Numbered from the stretch's first letter, positions 35,463-44,590 are shown. The stretch: DNA of 64,000 nt from Eubacteriaceae bacterium (GCA_910574015.1 CAJSYQ010000007.1:1-64000); one strand, 5' to 3'. Notes: generated by a model from the letters alone, not told the origin. Made by a program: numbers and translations.

Positions 35463-36107
35463 TTACTTGTTTTCCTTTTCCAAAAGCTCCTCGATTTCCA
35501 GCCGGACGATCCGGAAGACCTCCAAAAGCCTTGTGGAGAATACACCGCACTCTCCCTCCACGATCATCTCAAATGCCTGCTCCTTCGTGGAGGCTGATTT
35601 ATAGATCCGGTTACCGACAAGGGAATCATAGGAATCTGCCAGTCCCACAACCTGGGCAGAAATCGGAATCTTATCGCCCTTCAGCCCTCTTGGATACCCA
35701 TTTCCATCATACCGCTCATGATGGCACATACAGATCTCAGAGCAGTACCGGAATAATTTATAATCTGGATCCTTCGGATCCATCCTGGCAAGGACATAGT
35801 CAAATATTTTTTTGCCTCTCTTCGTATGGTTCTGGAAGGTCTGAAACTCGTCATCCGAGAGCCGGCTCGGTTTCAAAAGGATCTTATCTGGCACAGCAAT
35901 CTTCCCTACATCATGCATGGCTGAAGCCGTCACGATCATCCTGCAGTCCTCCGCAGACAGACCATAATCCGGATAAAATTTCCTTATCTGGTCAAGCATA
36001 AGCTCTGTAAAGCGGCGGATATGTTCACTGTGCTTATCTGTAACCAGATCCCCGCACTCAATAATCGAACACAGATATTCTAATAATACCATAGCTGACT
36101 TATCCAT
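35463..36107 (-). CDS. HD-GYP-type phosphohydrolase
   Basis: 214 residues. Metal ligands HD in AMHDVGKIAVPD (about 72), HT at about 102, HHERYDGNGYPRGLKG (about 138-153) and VGLADSYDSL complete the HD-GYP signature, so the protein probably hydrolyses cyclic di-GMP or a related cyclic dinucleotide. There is no receiver domain or membrane helix. The ATG 36107 has GGAGGG six bases upstream. It lies 50 bases after the FapA-like gene. The C-terminal helix is highly charged. Confidence 0.85.
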   Translation of the reverse strand: MDKSAMVLLEYLCSIIECGDLVTDKHSEHIRRFTELMLDQIRKFYPDYGLSAEDCRMIVTASAMHDVGKIAVPDKILLKPSRLSDDEFQTFQNHTKRGKKIFDYVLARMDPKDPDYKLFRYCSEICMCHHERYDGNGYPRGLKGDKIPISAQVVGLADSYDSLVGNRIYKSASTKEQAFEMIVEGECGVFSTRLLEVFRIVRLEIEELLEKENK

Positions 36108-36157
36108 AACTTCCCTCCATCTGCACATACTAATCTGCGGCTCACCGCCTGCAGGAA

Positions 36158-38659
36158 TCAGCTGTTTACAACATCGATCTTATTCTCGTGTTTTACAAAC
36201 TGTACATTCTTTCTGATATCTTTCACGATATACGGCTCCGAATTGATATAGAGTATCGTTCCGGGATAAATGGCACCGCTAACCATGATCCGTGCTTCCT
36301 TCTGCTTCGTCATGGCTGCCATCTTTTCATTTCGCACAGTGAGCAGTTCTTTTCTCTTCGCCTTATCGACATACACAGCCTTGGTAAGCCTCTCGCAAAG
36401 CCCCATAATCTTCTTATCGCGGTTCTGCTGTGCCATAAATTTATTCAGGGCATTTTCACAAGTATGTATCTCTTCTTCTATCTTCTTGATCTGCTTGAGC
36501 AGTTCCTGATAATTGGCCAGCTCCTCTTTGCTGATGCCGACCTCCACTATAGTCTTGATCTCCGTGACATTTCCAATCCCATAACAGTTGACGCCCTGCT
36601 TGGCGCACATGTAGCCGCCGAGGATCAGCCCCTTCCGGCCTTCCACCAGCAGCTTTCCCTCAATCCTGGCATCGCAATTCAGCAGATAAGATGCTACCAC
36701 ATCGCCGCCCGCGGTAATACTGACAGACTCAAAGAACTGTCCCGTAATGGTCCCGCCGGCCCTCAGGGAACCGATTCCCTGGCCCTGGCAGCCCTTGTGG
36801 AGTATGATATCCTTCCCCGCTTCGATGGATCCTCCCTCACAGCTTCCGTTTACCACTACATTTCCAGTGGCATTCACTGTGTAACCGGACTCAATATTGC
36901 CCACAATATTTACATCGCCGTTGAAATTAATATTTCCCGTGGATATGTCAACATTTCCCGGAACTGTATACACATTCCGAATGTCCAGATTTCCCTTGGC
37001 ATCCAGCTCAATAATACCATCCAGCATGGAATAGTATTTCTTCCGGTCCTCCGACATTGTAAAGCCTTTTCCATGAAGCGGCGGCAGTTCCTTGCCCCGG
37101 GTGGGAGAACACAGCCTGCCTGTCACATCATATCCAAACACGCCGCTGGTAGCTGGCTGGTATTCCGCCACCAGCTGGCCGCTCTGAACCATCTCGAACA
37201 ATTCCATGCTCTTGTAATCCACTGTACCGTTGGAAAGCACCCTTGGTTTCTTCTTCAGCTCCTTGCGGAAATAATAGAGAAATTTTCCGTCTGTGCCGTC
37301 CACTGCCTGGCGGCCCTCTGCCACCACTGTATCGGTATAAAAGTCCTTTTTATTCAGCTTCTCAATGATAACATCCTTTTTAACACCCTGTTTGATCCCA
37401 TGATGCTTCATAATGCGGAGTACATCTCCCACATCCATTTTTTCCGCCAGTTCCAGTCCCATAACCGGTGTAAAGTTGAGCTTCGCCGTCATCTTATCCT
37501 CGGTCAGGGTAATACAGGAATCGATCAGTTCCTGATCCGAATCTCCCTCATCTGCCGGCAGCTCCTTCTCCGGCGCCGGCTCTGGTTCCTCAACGGCATC
37601 CCCTTTCATAAGGTTCTTTACGTCCTGCTCCAGAAGACTGCCGTCGCGCTCCAATTTCTCACGGAACTCCGCCATTTCCTCCGGCTCATAGTAGATCTTC
37701 GCATATTCCTCTACATCCAGTCCCACAAGAATCCCCTTGCGGATCTCAGCCATCTGATGATATGTAAATTCTGGATTTTCATAGGGAGTGACGTCGATCT
37801 TATCCTCCATCCCGTACCGAAGCTCCCGCATCTGAAACCAGTTATATGTTGTCTTGGCATAGCGTGACACATCCACGCCCTTCTCCAGCCCTTTTACGAT
37901 CTGTTCCAGCTGGATGCCATGAAACTCTTTGGACAGATAGGGAAGAAGATTGACTCCCGCCGCATAGGCATTATTAATCTGTTCCAGCTGTTCGTCATTG
38001 TAGCCCTTTTCCAGAAAATCGCTTAGATCATTGCCCTCACTCAGCCCGCGGCTCAGCTCCATCAGCACCTTCCCCGAATAGCCCTTCTTCGCATAGGGCA
38101 CAATGTTCTGCCCCTTCACAAGAGCCTTGCGGATCGCCCGCATCACAAGATAACGAAATTCTTTGACGGCGTACTGGGACACATCCACACGCTCCTCCAG
38201 TCCCCGCCGGATCTCACGCATCTGCATCCAGTCCAGTTCCGGATCCGAATACCAGGAAACGTCAACCTTTCTGCTCAGCCCCTTCCGGATCTCCTTCATC
38301 TGTGCCGCCAGATATTTTTTATCCGCATATTTGGATATATCCAGTTCTTCTATGATACCGTCCCGGATCTCATTACACTGCTGCCTGTCAAAGCCCTTAT
38401 TCTTATACACCGAGATATCCACACCGGACTCCATGCTGATACGGATATTCTCCATATCAAGCCATGTCAGCTCAGGATTGGTATACCGTTCCACATCGAT
38501 CCCATGCTCCAGCCCCAGCCGAAGCTGTTCCAGCTGGAACGCATCAAAAGACAGGCGGCGATATCTTACAATATCGCCTCCTGCTTTCTGGCACAACTCC
38601 AGTTCGCGTATATAATTCCGCCTTGAAATTTCAGAATCAAGCTGATGTAACTGTTTCAT
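36158..38659 (-). CDS. FapA-type (DUF342) polymer-forming protein with 12 N-terminal repeats
   Basis: 833 residues in three parts. About residues 38-345 hold twelve 26-residue repeats of the form QMxEIRxGLExxVDVSxYxxPE. A middle domain (about 370-540) leads to the DUF342 beta-helix (about 560-715: NFNGDVNIVGNIESGYTVNA, GSCEGGSIEAGKDIIL), then a coiled coil (about 730-790). FapA-like proteins are soluble scaffolds in Clostridia and Bacillus flagellar or spore settings. There are no flagellar genes here, so a role in spore or envelope scaffolding next to spoIVA is the better guess. Repeat function unknown. Confidence 0.85.
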   Translation of the reverse strand: MKQLHQLDSEISRRNYIRELELCQKAGGDIVRYRRLSFDAFQLEQLRLGLEHGIDVERYTNPELTWLDMENIRISMESGVDISVYKNKGFDRQQCNEIRDGIIEELDISKYADKKYLAAQMKEIRKGLSRKVDVSWYSDPELDWMQMREIRRGLEERVDVSQYAVKEFRYLVMRAIRKALVKGQNIVPYAKKGYSGKVLMELSRGLSEGNDLSDFLEKGYNDEQLEQINNAYAAGVNLLPYLSKEFHGIQLEQIVKGLEKGVDVSRYAKTTYNWFQMRELRYGMEDKIDVTPYENPEFTYHQMAEIRKGILVGLDVEEYAKIYYEPEEMAEFREKLERDGSLLEQDVKNLMKGDAVEEPEPAPEKELPADEGDSDQELIDSCITLTEDKMTAKLNFTPVMGLELAEKMDVGDVLRIMKHHGIKQGVKKDVIIEKLNKKDFYTDTVVAEGRQAVDGTDGKFLYYFRKELKKKPRVLSNGTVDYKSMELFEMVQSGQLVAEYQPATSGVFGYDVTGRLCSPTRGKELPPLHGKGFTMSEDRKKYYSMLDGIIELDAKGNLDIRNVYTVPGNVDISTGNINFNGDVNIVGNIESGYTVNATGNVVVNGSCEGGSIEAGKDIILHKGCQGQGIGSLRAGGTITGQFFESVSITAGGDVVASYLLNCDARIEGKLLVEGRKGLILGGYMCAKQGVNCYGIGNVTEIKTIVEVGISKEELANYQELLKQIKKIEEEIHTCENALNKFMAQQNRDKKIMGLCERLTKAVYVDKAKRKELLTVRNEKMAAMTKQKEARIMVSGAIYPGTILYINSEPYIVKDIRKNVQFVKHENKIDVVNS

Positions 38660-38689
38660 AGAAAGACCCCCATAACAAACATATTATGA

Positions 38690-38719
38690 TGCTGGAGCCA
38701 AATGCCTTTGCCCCCAGCA
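38690..38719 (-). other. Inverted repeat upstream of the FapA-like gene
   Basis: TGCTGG and CCAGCA pair around an 18-base loop in the 116-base gap after the trigger-factor-like gene. There is no T run after it, so it is more likely an RNA fold or site than a terminator. A CATAATAT box about eight bases below could be a SigE-like -10. Confidence 0.3.
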
Positions 38720-38775
38720 GATGCTCTGGATTGCTTTGTTGTTCTCTGCCACCGGCCACTCTTTCCCGCCAGTAA

Positions 38776-39909
38776 CTATTCTTTAATTTTCAGGTTTCCT
38801 TCAAGAAAACTCATTACTCTCTCATAGACACAAGAGGTCCTGAGAAAGGAATCAAAATCGACAGAAGTGCCATATGTGGTCTCATACTGTTTCTTAAAAT
38901 CATCCAGCGTGCCGGTAGCTCCGGCAGAAGAGATCGCATTATTAGCATATGCCTGAATCTCCGCTTCTGTCACCTGGATATTCTCTTTCTGCGCAATGGC
39001 CTCGAATACCAGCTGTATCTTCGCATTATTTTCACCGGCCGCTTCCAGCTGCTGTTCATAGACATCCTTAGTCATGCCCATATTGCCCAGTATCACATCA
39101 AATTCTGTGTCCCCGTAATACTGTGACATATTATAGCGGTAGGAATGATCCGTCTGCCGTTTATGCGCTTCCTTCAATGTCTCCGGCATCCTGTTCACCG
39201 TCGATTTTTCCACAATGGTGTTCAGCGCTGTGGCAGCGGCATTTTTCTTCTTCTGATCCCCTAACGCGATCTTCATTTCTTTCTTAAATTCTTTAACCGT
39301 TTTAAATCTTGTGTTTTCTTTCACAAATGCATCGGTCAGCTTCGGAGTCTTTGTCTCCCCGGCAATATAGTTCAGCTTGATATTATAGACAATCTCCTTG
39401 CCTGCAATCTCGCTGTTCTGATAATCCTCCGGCAGCTTCAGCTTGACTTCCTTCTTTTTGCCCGGCTCCATGCCAACGATACCGTCATCAAAACCATCGG
39501 CATGCCCGGAGCTTCCCAGCTGGATCATATCGTCCTGGGCAGTCTCCCCATCTACTTCCTTACCGTCTACTTTCCCTGTATAGTCAATATTTACTGACTG
39601 TCCACTCTTACACTTGCCTTTTTTGATCTCTTCTACTGTGCTGAACTGCATCAGCAGATTATCCGTCTCCTGTTTCATCTCGTCTTCTGTAACAGTACAG
39701 TCCACCTCAACGCCCTTGTACTCACCCAAGGTAACACATTCAACGGGATCGTAATTTTCTATCTCAACAGCAGAATCGGAAGCGGCTGCCGATCCGGATA
39801 CACTTCCCTCGCTGCCAACAAATTTCTCCTTAAGATCATCCCATGAGCATCCTGTCATCACCATTGCCAAAATAAGCAGCAGTGCGCCAACCGTATATTG
39901 CTTTCTCAA
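38776..39909 (-). CDS. Exported trigger-factor-like peptidyl-prolyl isomerase lipoprotein
   Basis: 377 residues starting with TTG at 39909: AAGGAGG lies eight bases upstream, and an in-frame ATG 36 bases earlier would bury this site. The signal peptide ends in a lipobox VMTGC, so the protein is an outer-face lipoprotein. An FKBP domain follows (about 95-190: DYTGKVDGKEVDGETA, GFDDGIVGMEPGKKKEV) and then trigger-factor-like helices (about 200-370). It probably helps fold exported proteins. It follows gpsA but has its own promoter. Confidence 0.88.
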   Translation of the reverse strand: MRKQYTVGALLLILAMVMTGCSWDDLKEKFVGSEGSVSGSAAASDSAVEIENYDPVECVTLGEYKGVEVDCTVTEDEMKQETDNLLMQFSTVEEIKKGKCKSGQSVNIDYTGKVDGKEVDGETAQDDMIQLGSSGHADGFDDGIVGMEPGKKKEVKLKLPEDYQNSEIAGKEIVYNIKLNYIAGETKTPKLTDAFVKENTRFKTVKEFKKEMKIALGDQKKKNAAATALNTIVEKSTVNRMPETLKEAHKRQTDHSYRYNMSQYYGDTEFDVILGNMGMTKDVYEQQLEAAGENNAKIQLVFEAIAQKENIQVTEAEIQAYANNAISSAGATGTLDDFKKQYETTYGTSVDFDSFLRTSCVYERVMSFLEGNLKIKE

Positions 39910-39968
39910 TTTTGTTTCCTCCTTATCATAGCCGCAGAATAACATGCCTGCAGATAAATTTCTATACC

Positions 39969-39988
39969 ATTATAGCATGGATGCTATA
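39969..39988 (-). promoter_or_regulatory. TATAAT box inside a palindrome, promoter of the lipoprotein
   Basis: TATAAT (39974-39969) overlaps TATAGCAT-GG-ATGCTATA (39971-39988), a perfect 8-bp inverted repeat. The -35 is not clear. A protein bound to the palindrome would cover the -10. Confidence 0.45.
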
Positions 39989-39999
39989 GAAAAGGAAGA

Positions 40000-40016
40000 G
40001 AAAGTTTCAAACTTTC
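40000..40016 (-). terminator. Probable terminator after gpsA
   Basis: GAAAGTTT and AAACTTTC, 17-base near-perfect repeat, followed on the minus strand by TCTTCCTTTTC, 16 bases after the gpsA stop. Confidence 0.45.
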
Positions 40017-40032
40017 CTGACGCCGTTCACAC

Positions 40033-41040
40033 CTACCATGTCAGGCTCTTGTACTCGCTTACCTTGTCCCGGTCCAGCAGCTCCTTCATCGCCTGGTCTG
40101 CGGATTTGTTTTCAAAGAGGATGGCATTGATCTGTTCTACGATCGGCATCGTCACATGATGCTTGTTGGCCAGCGCCATGGCTGCTTTCGCACAGTTCAC
40201 GCCCTCCACAACCTGTCTGATCTCATTTTTTGCCTCTTCCAGCGTCTTTCCCCTGCCCAGCAGATAACCGCAGTTATGATTCCTGCTGTGGGAGCTGGTA
40301 CAGGTCACGATGAGATCGCCGATGCCGGAAAGTCCAAAGAATGTCTCCATCTTGCCGCCCAGCTCCATGCCGAGACGGGAGATCTCAAGGATTCCGCGGG
40401 TCATCAGCGCCGCCTTGGTATTGTCTCCCAGGCCCATGCCGTCTAAGATCCCTGCCGCCAGGGCGATAACGTTCTTTAAGGAACCCCCAAGCTCTATGCC
40501 CATCATATCCGGGCTGGTGTAGACACGGAAATTATTTCCCATAAAAACATCCTGTACAAACATGGCAGTCTTTTTGGTTTTGGCTCCCACCACAACTGTA
40601 GTGGGCATTGCCTTAGAGACCTCCTCAGCATGGCTCGGGCCAGAGAGGACGGCCGGATCTGCCATGGGAAGTTCATCCGCAAGTACCTCGCAGAGGGTCA
40701 TCAGCGTCCCCTCTTCAATCCCCTTCCCTACGTTGACGATAATCTGTCCTTCCTTTATATATGGCTTTGCCAGCTGTGCGGTGGAACGCACATAGGGAGA
40801 GGCAACGGACCACACAAGAATATCCTGTCCGGTACACGCCCTCTCCAGATCGTCTTCGATCACGATGCTGTCCGGCAGCTTCACTCCCGGTAGACGTTCA
40901 ACATGCTCCCGGTTCTCCCGGAGCATATCAATTTCTGACTGGATCTTGGACCAGATAGTTACTTTATGGCCGTTTCCGGCACACAGGATCGCCAGTGCCG
41001 TACCCCAGCTGCCGGCTCCCAAAAAACTTACACTTTTCAT
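40033..41040 (-). CDS. gpsA: Glycerol-3-phosphate dehydrogenase [NAD(P)+]
   Basis: 335 residues. It reduces dihydroxyacetone phosphate to glycerol-3-phosphate for phospholipid synthesis. The dinucleotide fold begins GAGSWGTALA (residues 7-16), with VLSGPSHAEEV and NVIALAAG plus the catalytic lysine region NTKAALMTRG. It directly precedes the acyltransferase plsY on the chromosome side, 15 bases away, as in many Firmicutes. Confidence 0.95.
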   Translation of the reverse strand: MKSVSFLGAGSWGTALAILCAGNGHKVTIWSKIQSEIDMLRENREHVERLPGVKLPDSIVIEDDLERACTGQDILVWSVASPYVRSTAQLAKPYIKEGQIIVNVGKGIEEGTLMTLCEVLADELPMADPAVLSGPSHAEEVSKAMPTTVVVGAKTKKTAMFVQDVFMGNNFRVYTSPDMMGIELGGSLKNVIALAAGILDGMGLGDNTKAALMTRGILEISRLGMELGGKMETFFGLSGIGDLIVTCTSSHSRNHNCGYLLGRGKTLEEAKNEIRQVVEGVNCAKAAMALANKHHVTMPIVEQINAILFENKSADQAMKELLDRDKVSEYKSLTW

Positions 41041-41055
41041 TGCTTTTGTTCTCCT

Positions 41056-41736
41056 TTATCTCTCATTCTCTTTTTTATCCCCGCTTCCGAGCTTACGCTC
41101 CGTTCCCTCCAGCAGGCGGCGGATATTTCCCGCATGCTTAAAATAGGCCAGTCCGGTAAATGCCAGCGACAACGCCAGCAGCACGGCGAACCGGTGGGCA
41201 CTCCGGTACTGAAAAACCGTATAGACCGGAAAATACCAGACTACGATCAGGGAGCCCAGTGATACATAACGGGTAACTGCCACCACCAGGATAAAGATCA
41301 GCAGCCCCGCGCCGATCATGATCCAGCCGGCGGCGGATTCCGAAGAAGAGGCCACGATCACCGCCGCCGACACCGCAATCCCCTTCCCCCCCTTGAACTT
41401 CAGATAGAAGGGAAAGTTGTGGCCGATCACAACTGCCAGACCGGTCACCAGCGTCATCATATAAGTCAGCTCCCGGGAATACCCCAGGGCCGGACAGATC
41501 ATGAGGCGCACGGCAAGAGTCGGTATCAGCGTCTTCAGCAGATCGCCCCCGAAGGTCAGCGCACCGCCCTTCGCCCCCATTGTCCGCAGGGCATTTGTGG
41601 TGCCGATATTGCCGCTCCCCTCTGAGCGTATATCGTGGCCGCTCCTTTTGCCCACGATATATCCTGTGGAAAAGCAGCCAAACAGATACCCCGCCAAAAC
41701 GGATAGTATAATAAATAGTATCTCACCATACATCAT
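41056..41736 (-). CDS. plsY: Acyl-phosphate:glycerol-3-phosphate acyltransferase
   Basis: 226 residues with five or more membrane helices and the three family motifs: SGNIGTTNALR (about 41-51), GHNFPFYLKFKGGKG (about 105-119) and a conserved loop near 190. It transfers an acyl group from acyl phosphate to glycerol-3-phosphate made by GpsA, the first step of phospholipid synthesis. The ATGATG start is preceded by GGGAG; either ATG may be used. It follows der by three bases. Confidence 0.93.
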   Translation of the reverse strand: MMYGEILFIILSVLAGYLFGCFSTGYIVGKRSGHDIRSEGSGNIGTTNALRTMGAKGGALTFGGDLLKTLIPTLAVRLMICPALGYSRELTYMMTLVTGLAVVIGHNFPFYLKFKGGKGIAVSAAVIVASSSESAAGWIMIGAGLLIFILVVAVTRYVSLGSLIVVWYFPVYTVFQYRSAHRFAVLLALSLAFTGLAYFKHAGNIRRLLEGTERKLGSGDKKENER

Positions 41737-41739
41737 TTC

Positions 41740-43065
41740 TTACTCCCTTTCTTTTCTTTCCCTAATAAATATCCGGATCGGGGTTCCCATAAAGCCAAAG
41801 GTGTCACGGATCCGGTTCTCAATATATCTCTGATAAGAAAAATGCATCAGTTCCTTTTTATTTACAAACAGCACGAAAGTCGGCGGCTTTGTGCTGACCT
41901 GTGTTATATAGAAGAGTTTCAGCCTCTTCCCCTTATCCGACGGGGGCTGCTGCATTGCCACCGCTTCCATCAGGATCTCGTTTAGAACTCCGGTCTGGAT
42001 CCGCAGGGCATGGTTCTGTATCACGGTGTCCAGCATATCAAAGAGCTTGATCGTCCTCTGTCCGGTAAGTGCAGAGATAAAGACAATCTCCGCATAGGGA
42101 ACGAAGGAAAGAATCTCACGGATCCTGTTTGTATATTCCTTCACCGTGTAATTATCCTTCTCAATGGCATCCCATTTATTGACTGCCAGAATCATTCCCC
42201 GCCCTCTGTCATGAGCGATACCGGCAATCTTGGCATCCTGTTCTGTGACTCCCTCTGTGGCGTCGATCATAAGCACTACCACATCTGAGCGCTCGATGGC
42301 CGCCACGGTGCGGATGATACTGTAGCGCTCAATGTCTTCCTTTACTTTGCTTTTTCGACGGAGCCCTGCCGTATCGATAAAAATATATTCCTTATCGTTA
42401 TACGTGATCTGTGTATCAATGGCATCCCTGGTGGTCCCCGCCACATCCGATACGATCACGCGGTTCTCTCCCAGAAGCTTATTGATCAGCGAAGATTTTC
42501 CGGCGTTGGGCTTGCCCACTATGGCCACCCGGGGACGGTCGTCCTCCTCTTCCTCCAGCTTGTCAAAATCAACCTTCTCCAGAACGGCGTCCAGCATATC
42601 CCCCAGTCCCAGCTTTGAGCTGGCAGAAACCGGATGGGGATCACCGATCCCCAAATTATAAAATTCATATACGTCCGCCATATACTTGTCAAAATGATCT
42701 ACCTTGTTTACGACCAGGACAATTGGCTTGCCGGACTGCCGGAGCATATCCGCCACCTTGTAATCGGCATCTACCAGCCCCTGCCGGACATCCACCAGAA
42801 ACAGAATCACATCCGCCGTGTCAATGGCGATGTTCGCCTGCTCCCTCATATGGGAAAGCATATGATCCTTCGTATCCATCTCAATACCGCCGGTATCGAT
42901 CATGGAAAAAGAGTGATCCAGCCAGGTCATATCGGCATAGATCCGGTCTCTCGTAACGCCGGGATAATCCTTGACAATGGATATCTTCTCCCCCGCCAGT
43001 GTATTAAATAAAGTTGATTTGCCTACATTCGGTCTTCCTACGATGGCAAGAATCGGTCTTCCCAT
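41740..43065 (-). CDS. der: Ribosome-assembly GTPase Der (EngA)
   Basis: 441 residues with two GTPase domains. G1 motifs are GRPNVGKST (first domain) and GKPNAGKSS (second), with NKVDHFDKY and NKWD as the base-recognition sites, and a KH-like C-terminal domain. It helps mature the large ribosomal subunit. The start ATG at 43065 has GGAGG six bases upstream, preferred over 43083. It begins the der-plsY-gpsA unit. Confidence 0.95.
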   Translation of the reverse strand: MGRPILAIVGRPNVGKSTLFNTLAGEKISIVKDYPGVTRDRIYADMTWLDHSFSMIDTGGIEMDTKDHMLSHMREQANIAIDTADVILFLVDVRQGLVDADYKVADMLRQSGKPIVLVVNKVDHFDKYMADVYEFYNLGIGDPHPVSASSKLGLGDMLDAVLEKVDFDKLEEEEDDRPRVAIVGKPNAGKSSLINKLLGENRVIVSDVAGTTRDAIDTQITYNDKEYIFIDTAGLRRKSKVKEDIERYSIIRTVAAIERSDVVVLMIDATEGVTEQDAKIAGIAHDRGRGMILAVNKWDAIEKDNYTVKEYTNRIREILSFVPYAEIVFISALTGQRTIKLFDMLDTVIQNHALRIQTGVLNEILMEAVAMQQPPSDKGKRLKLFYITQVSTKPPTFVLFVNKKELMHFSYQRYIENRIRDTFGFMGTPIRIFIRERKERE

Positions 43066-43131
43066 GCTGCTCCTCCATTTCATATCTCATCCGTATCTTT
43101 AATTCATTCCATTTTATTATCATACCACAAC

Positions 43132-43491
43132 TCAGCTGCGGAATTCAAATGCATTTTGCAAATGTTTGATGGTGTCATCCCCATAGATGGCGATCACGTC
43201 AAAACGGCATGGCGTGTCTCCACTATATCCATGCCTTGTATAATAGTACAGCATTGTCCGGCAGATCTTCTTCTGTTTGCGGAAGTCCACCGACTCCAGA
43301 GGATCTCCGTATCCCGGTCCACTCCGGTATTTGACCTCGCACGCCACCAGCACCCCGTCCCGAAAAGCGATAATATCAATCTCGCCAAACCGGTTCTGAT
43401 AATTCCTGGCAAGGATATCATACCCGTTTTCCAGCAGAAACCCGGCGGCTGCCTCTTCATATTTTCTCCCTATTGCCCGTCTGTCTGCCAC
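43132..43491 (-). CDS. YraN/UPF0102 family putative endonuclease
   Basis: 119 residues. The PD-(D/E)XK-like core is visible as FGEIDIIAFRDGVLVACEVKYR (split here as GEIDIIAF and VACEVKYR). The start is GTG at 43491, ten bases after the preceding stop. Members are small proteins of unclear role, often beside rnhB, as here. A product containing a Holliday-junction-resolvase-like fold is the usual reading. Confidence 0.88.
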   Translation of the reverse strand: MADRRAIGRKYEEAAAGFLLENGYDILARNYQNRFGEIDIIAFRDGVLVACEVKYRSGPGYGDPLESVDFRKQKKICRTMLYYYTRHGYSGDTPCRFDVIAIYGDDTIKHLQNAFEFRS

Positions 43492-43500
43492 GGTCCGCCA

Positions 43501-43791
43501 TCACTTCTTCCTATGCTGCAGTTTGCTCTGGATCCGGTCCATTCCGTCCACAAATACAAGAATCTCTGCCACAATGGAATAGAGCTCCGGGGGAATATAT
43601 TCACCAATATCCAGAATCGACAGAGACCTTGCCAGCTTCTCGTCCTTGTGTACCGGAACGTTGGCCTCCTTCGCCACATCAATGATCTTTTCCGCCAGCA
43701 CTCCCTGTCCGGTGGCAACTACCTTCGGCGCCCTGTCTCCCGCTTCATACTCCAGGGCTACCGCTGTCTTCTTCTCTTCCCTCTGTGCCAT
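43501..43791 (-). CDS. FlhB-like export-switch domain protein (EscU/YscU family)
   Basis: 96 residues, corresponding to the cytoplasmic C-terminal part of FlhB without the membrane portion: APKVVATGQGVLAEKI, ANVPVHKDEKLARSL, YIPPELYSIVAEIL. The autocleavage NPTH motif is absent, so it cannot act as a processed switch. Such stand-alone proteins are frequent beside rnhB in Firmicutes that may lack flagella. It overlaps the end of rnhB by 47 bases. Confidence 0.85.
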   Translation of the reverse strand: MAQREEKKTAVALEYEAGDRAPKVVATGQGVLAEKIIDVAKEANVPVHKDEKLARSLSILDIGEYIPPELYSIVAEILVFVDGMDRIQSKLQHRKK

Positions 43792-44572
43792 AAGCCGCTC
43801 TCCCTTCCTGTCTGTTCACATAATTATGGATAAAGGTATTCCGGTGGATCGGACATGGTCCGTACTTCATCAGCGCCTCTCTGTGTTCCCTGGATCCATA
43901 CCCTTTGTTCTTTTCAAAGGAATACTCAGGATACAGCTCCGCATACTCCACCATCAGCCGGTCCCTGGTCACCTTGGCCATAATGCTGGCGGCGGCGATG
44001 GACAGGCTTCTGGCGTCCCCTTTTACGATCCCCACCTGCCGGATGGGCAGCTGCGGGATCGTCACGGCGTCATTCAGCAGAAGGTCTGGTACGATCTCCA
44101 GATCCTCCACGGCATGGCGCATGGCCTCATAGGTAGCCTGTAATATATTGATCTCGTCAATCCTCGCCGGGGAGCTCATACCGATCCCGAAGCTTACCGC
44201 CTTCTCCCGGATCTCCTCGTAAAGCTCCTCCCGCCGTGCGGCACTGACCTGCTTGGAATCGTTCAGCCCCTCCAGCTTCAGTCCTGCAGGCAGGATCACC
44301 GCCCCCGCCACCACCGGTCCGGCAAAGGGCCCCCGTCCCGCCTCGTCTATACCGCAGATGCAGCGACACTCGTCTCCATATTTCCGTTCAAATTCCAGCA
44401 TCCTCTCAAGACGCGCCTGTTCCTTCTCATGCGCCTCCAGCTTTCTCTCATACTGGGCGGTGAGCTTTTGCACCCCGGCCCTGGCGTCGTCTTTATACTG
44501 CGAAAAAAGAGCATGCCACTGCTCTTTTTCCGTTTTTTCAAATAAACTCCTGATGTCTTTTATCGTCTGCAT
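43745..44572 (-). CDS. rnhB: Ribonuclease HII
   Basis: 275 residues. It cleaves RNA in RNA-DNA hybrids and single ribonucleotides in DNA. The active site acidic motif GIDEAGRGPFAGPVVAG, the second Asp in LNDSKQ, and KNKGYGSREH are visible. A 70-residue N-terminal charged extension precedes the core. GGAGG five bases before the ATG. Eighteen bases after the pilus-end gene. Confidence 0.93.
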   Translation of the reverse strand: MQTIKDIRSLFEKTEKEQWHALFSQYKDDARAGVQKLTAQYERKLEAHEKEQARLERMLEFERKYGDECRCICGIDEAGRGPFAGPVVAGAVILPAGLKLEGLNDSKQVSAARREELYEEIREKAVSFGIGMSSPARIDEINILQATYEAMRHAVEDLEIVPDLLLNDAVTIPQLPIRQVGIVKGDARSLSIAAASIMAKVTRDRLMVEYAELYPEYSFEKNKGYGSREHREALMKYGPCPIHRNTFIHNYVNRQEGRAAYGTEGREEDSGSPGV

Positions 44573-44590
44573 GGGATCCTCCGCCGGCCT

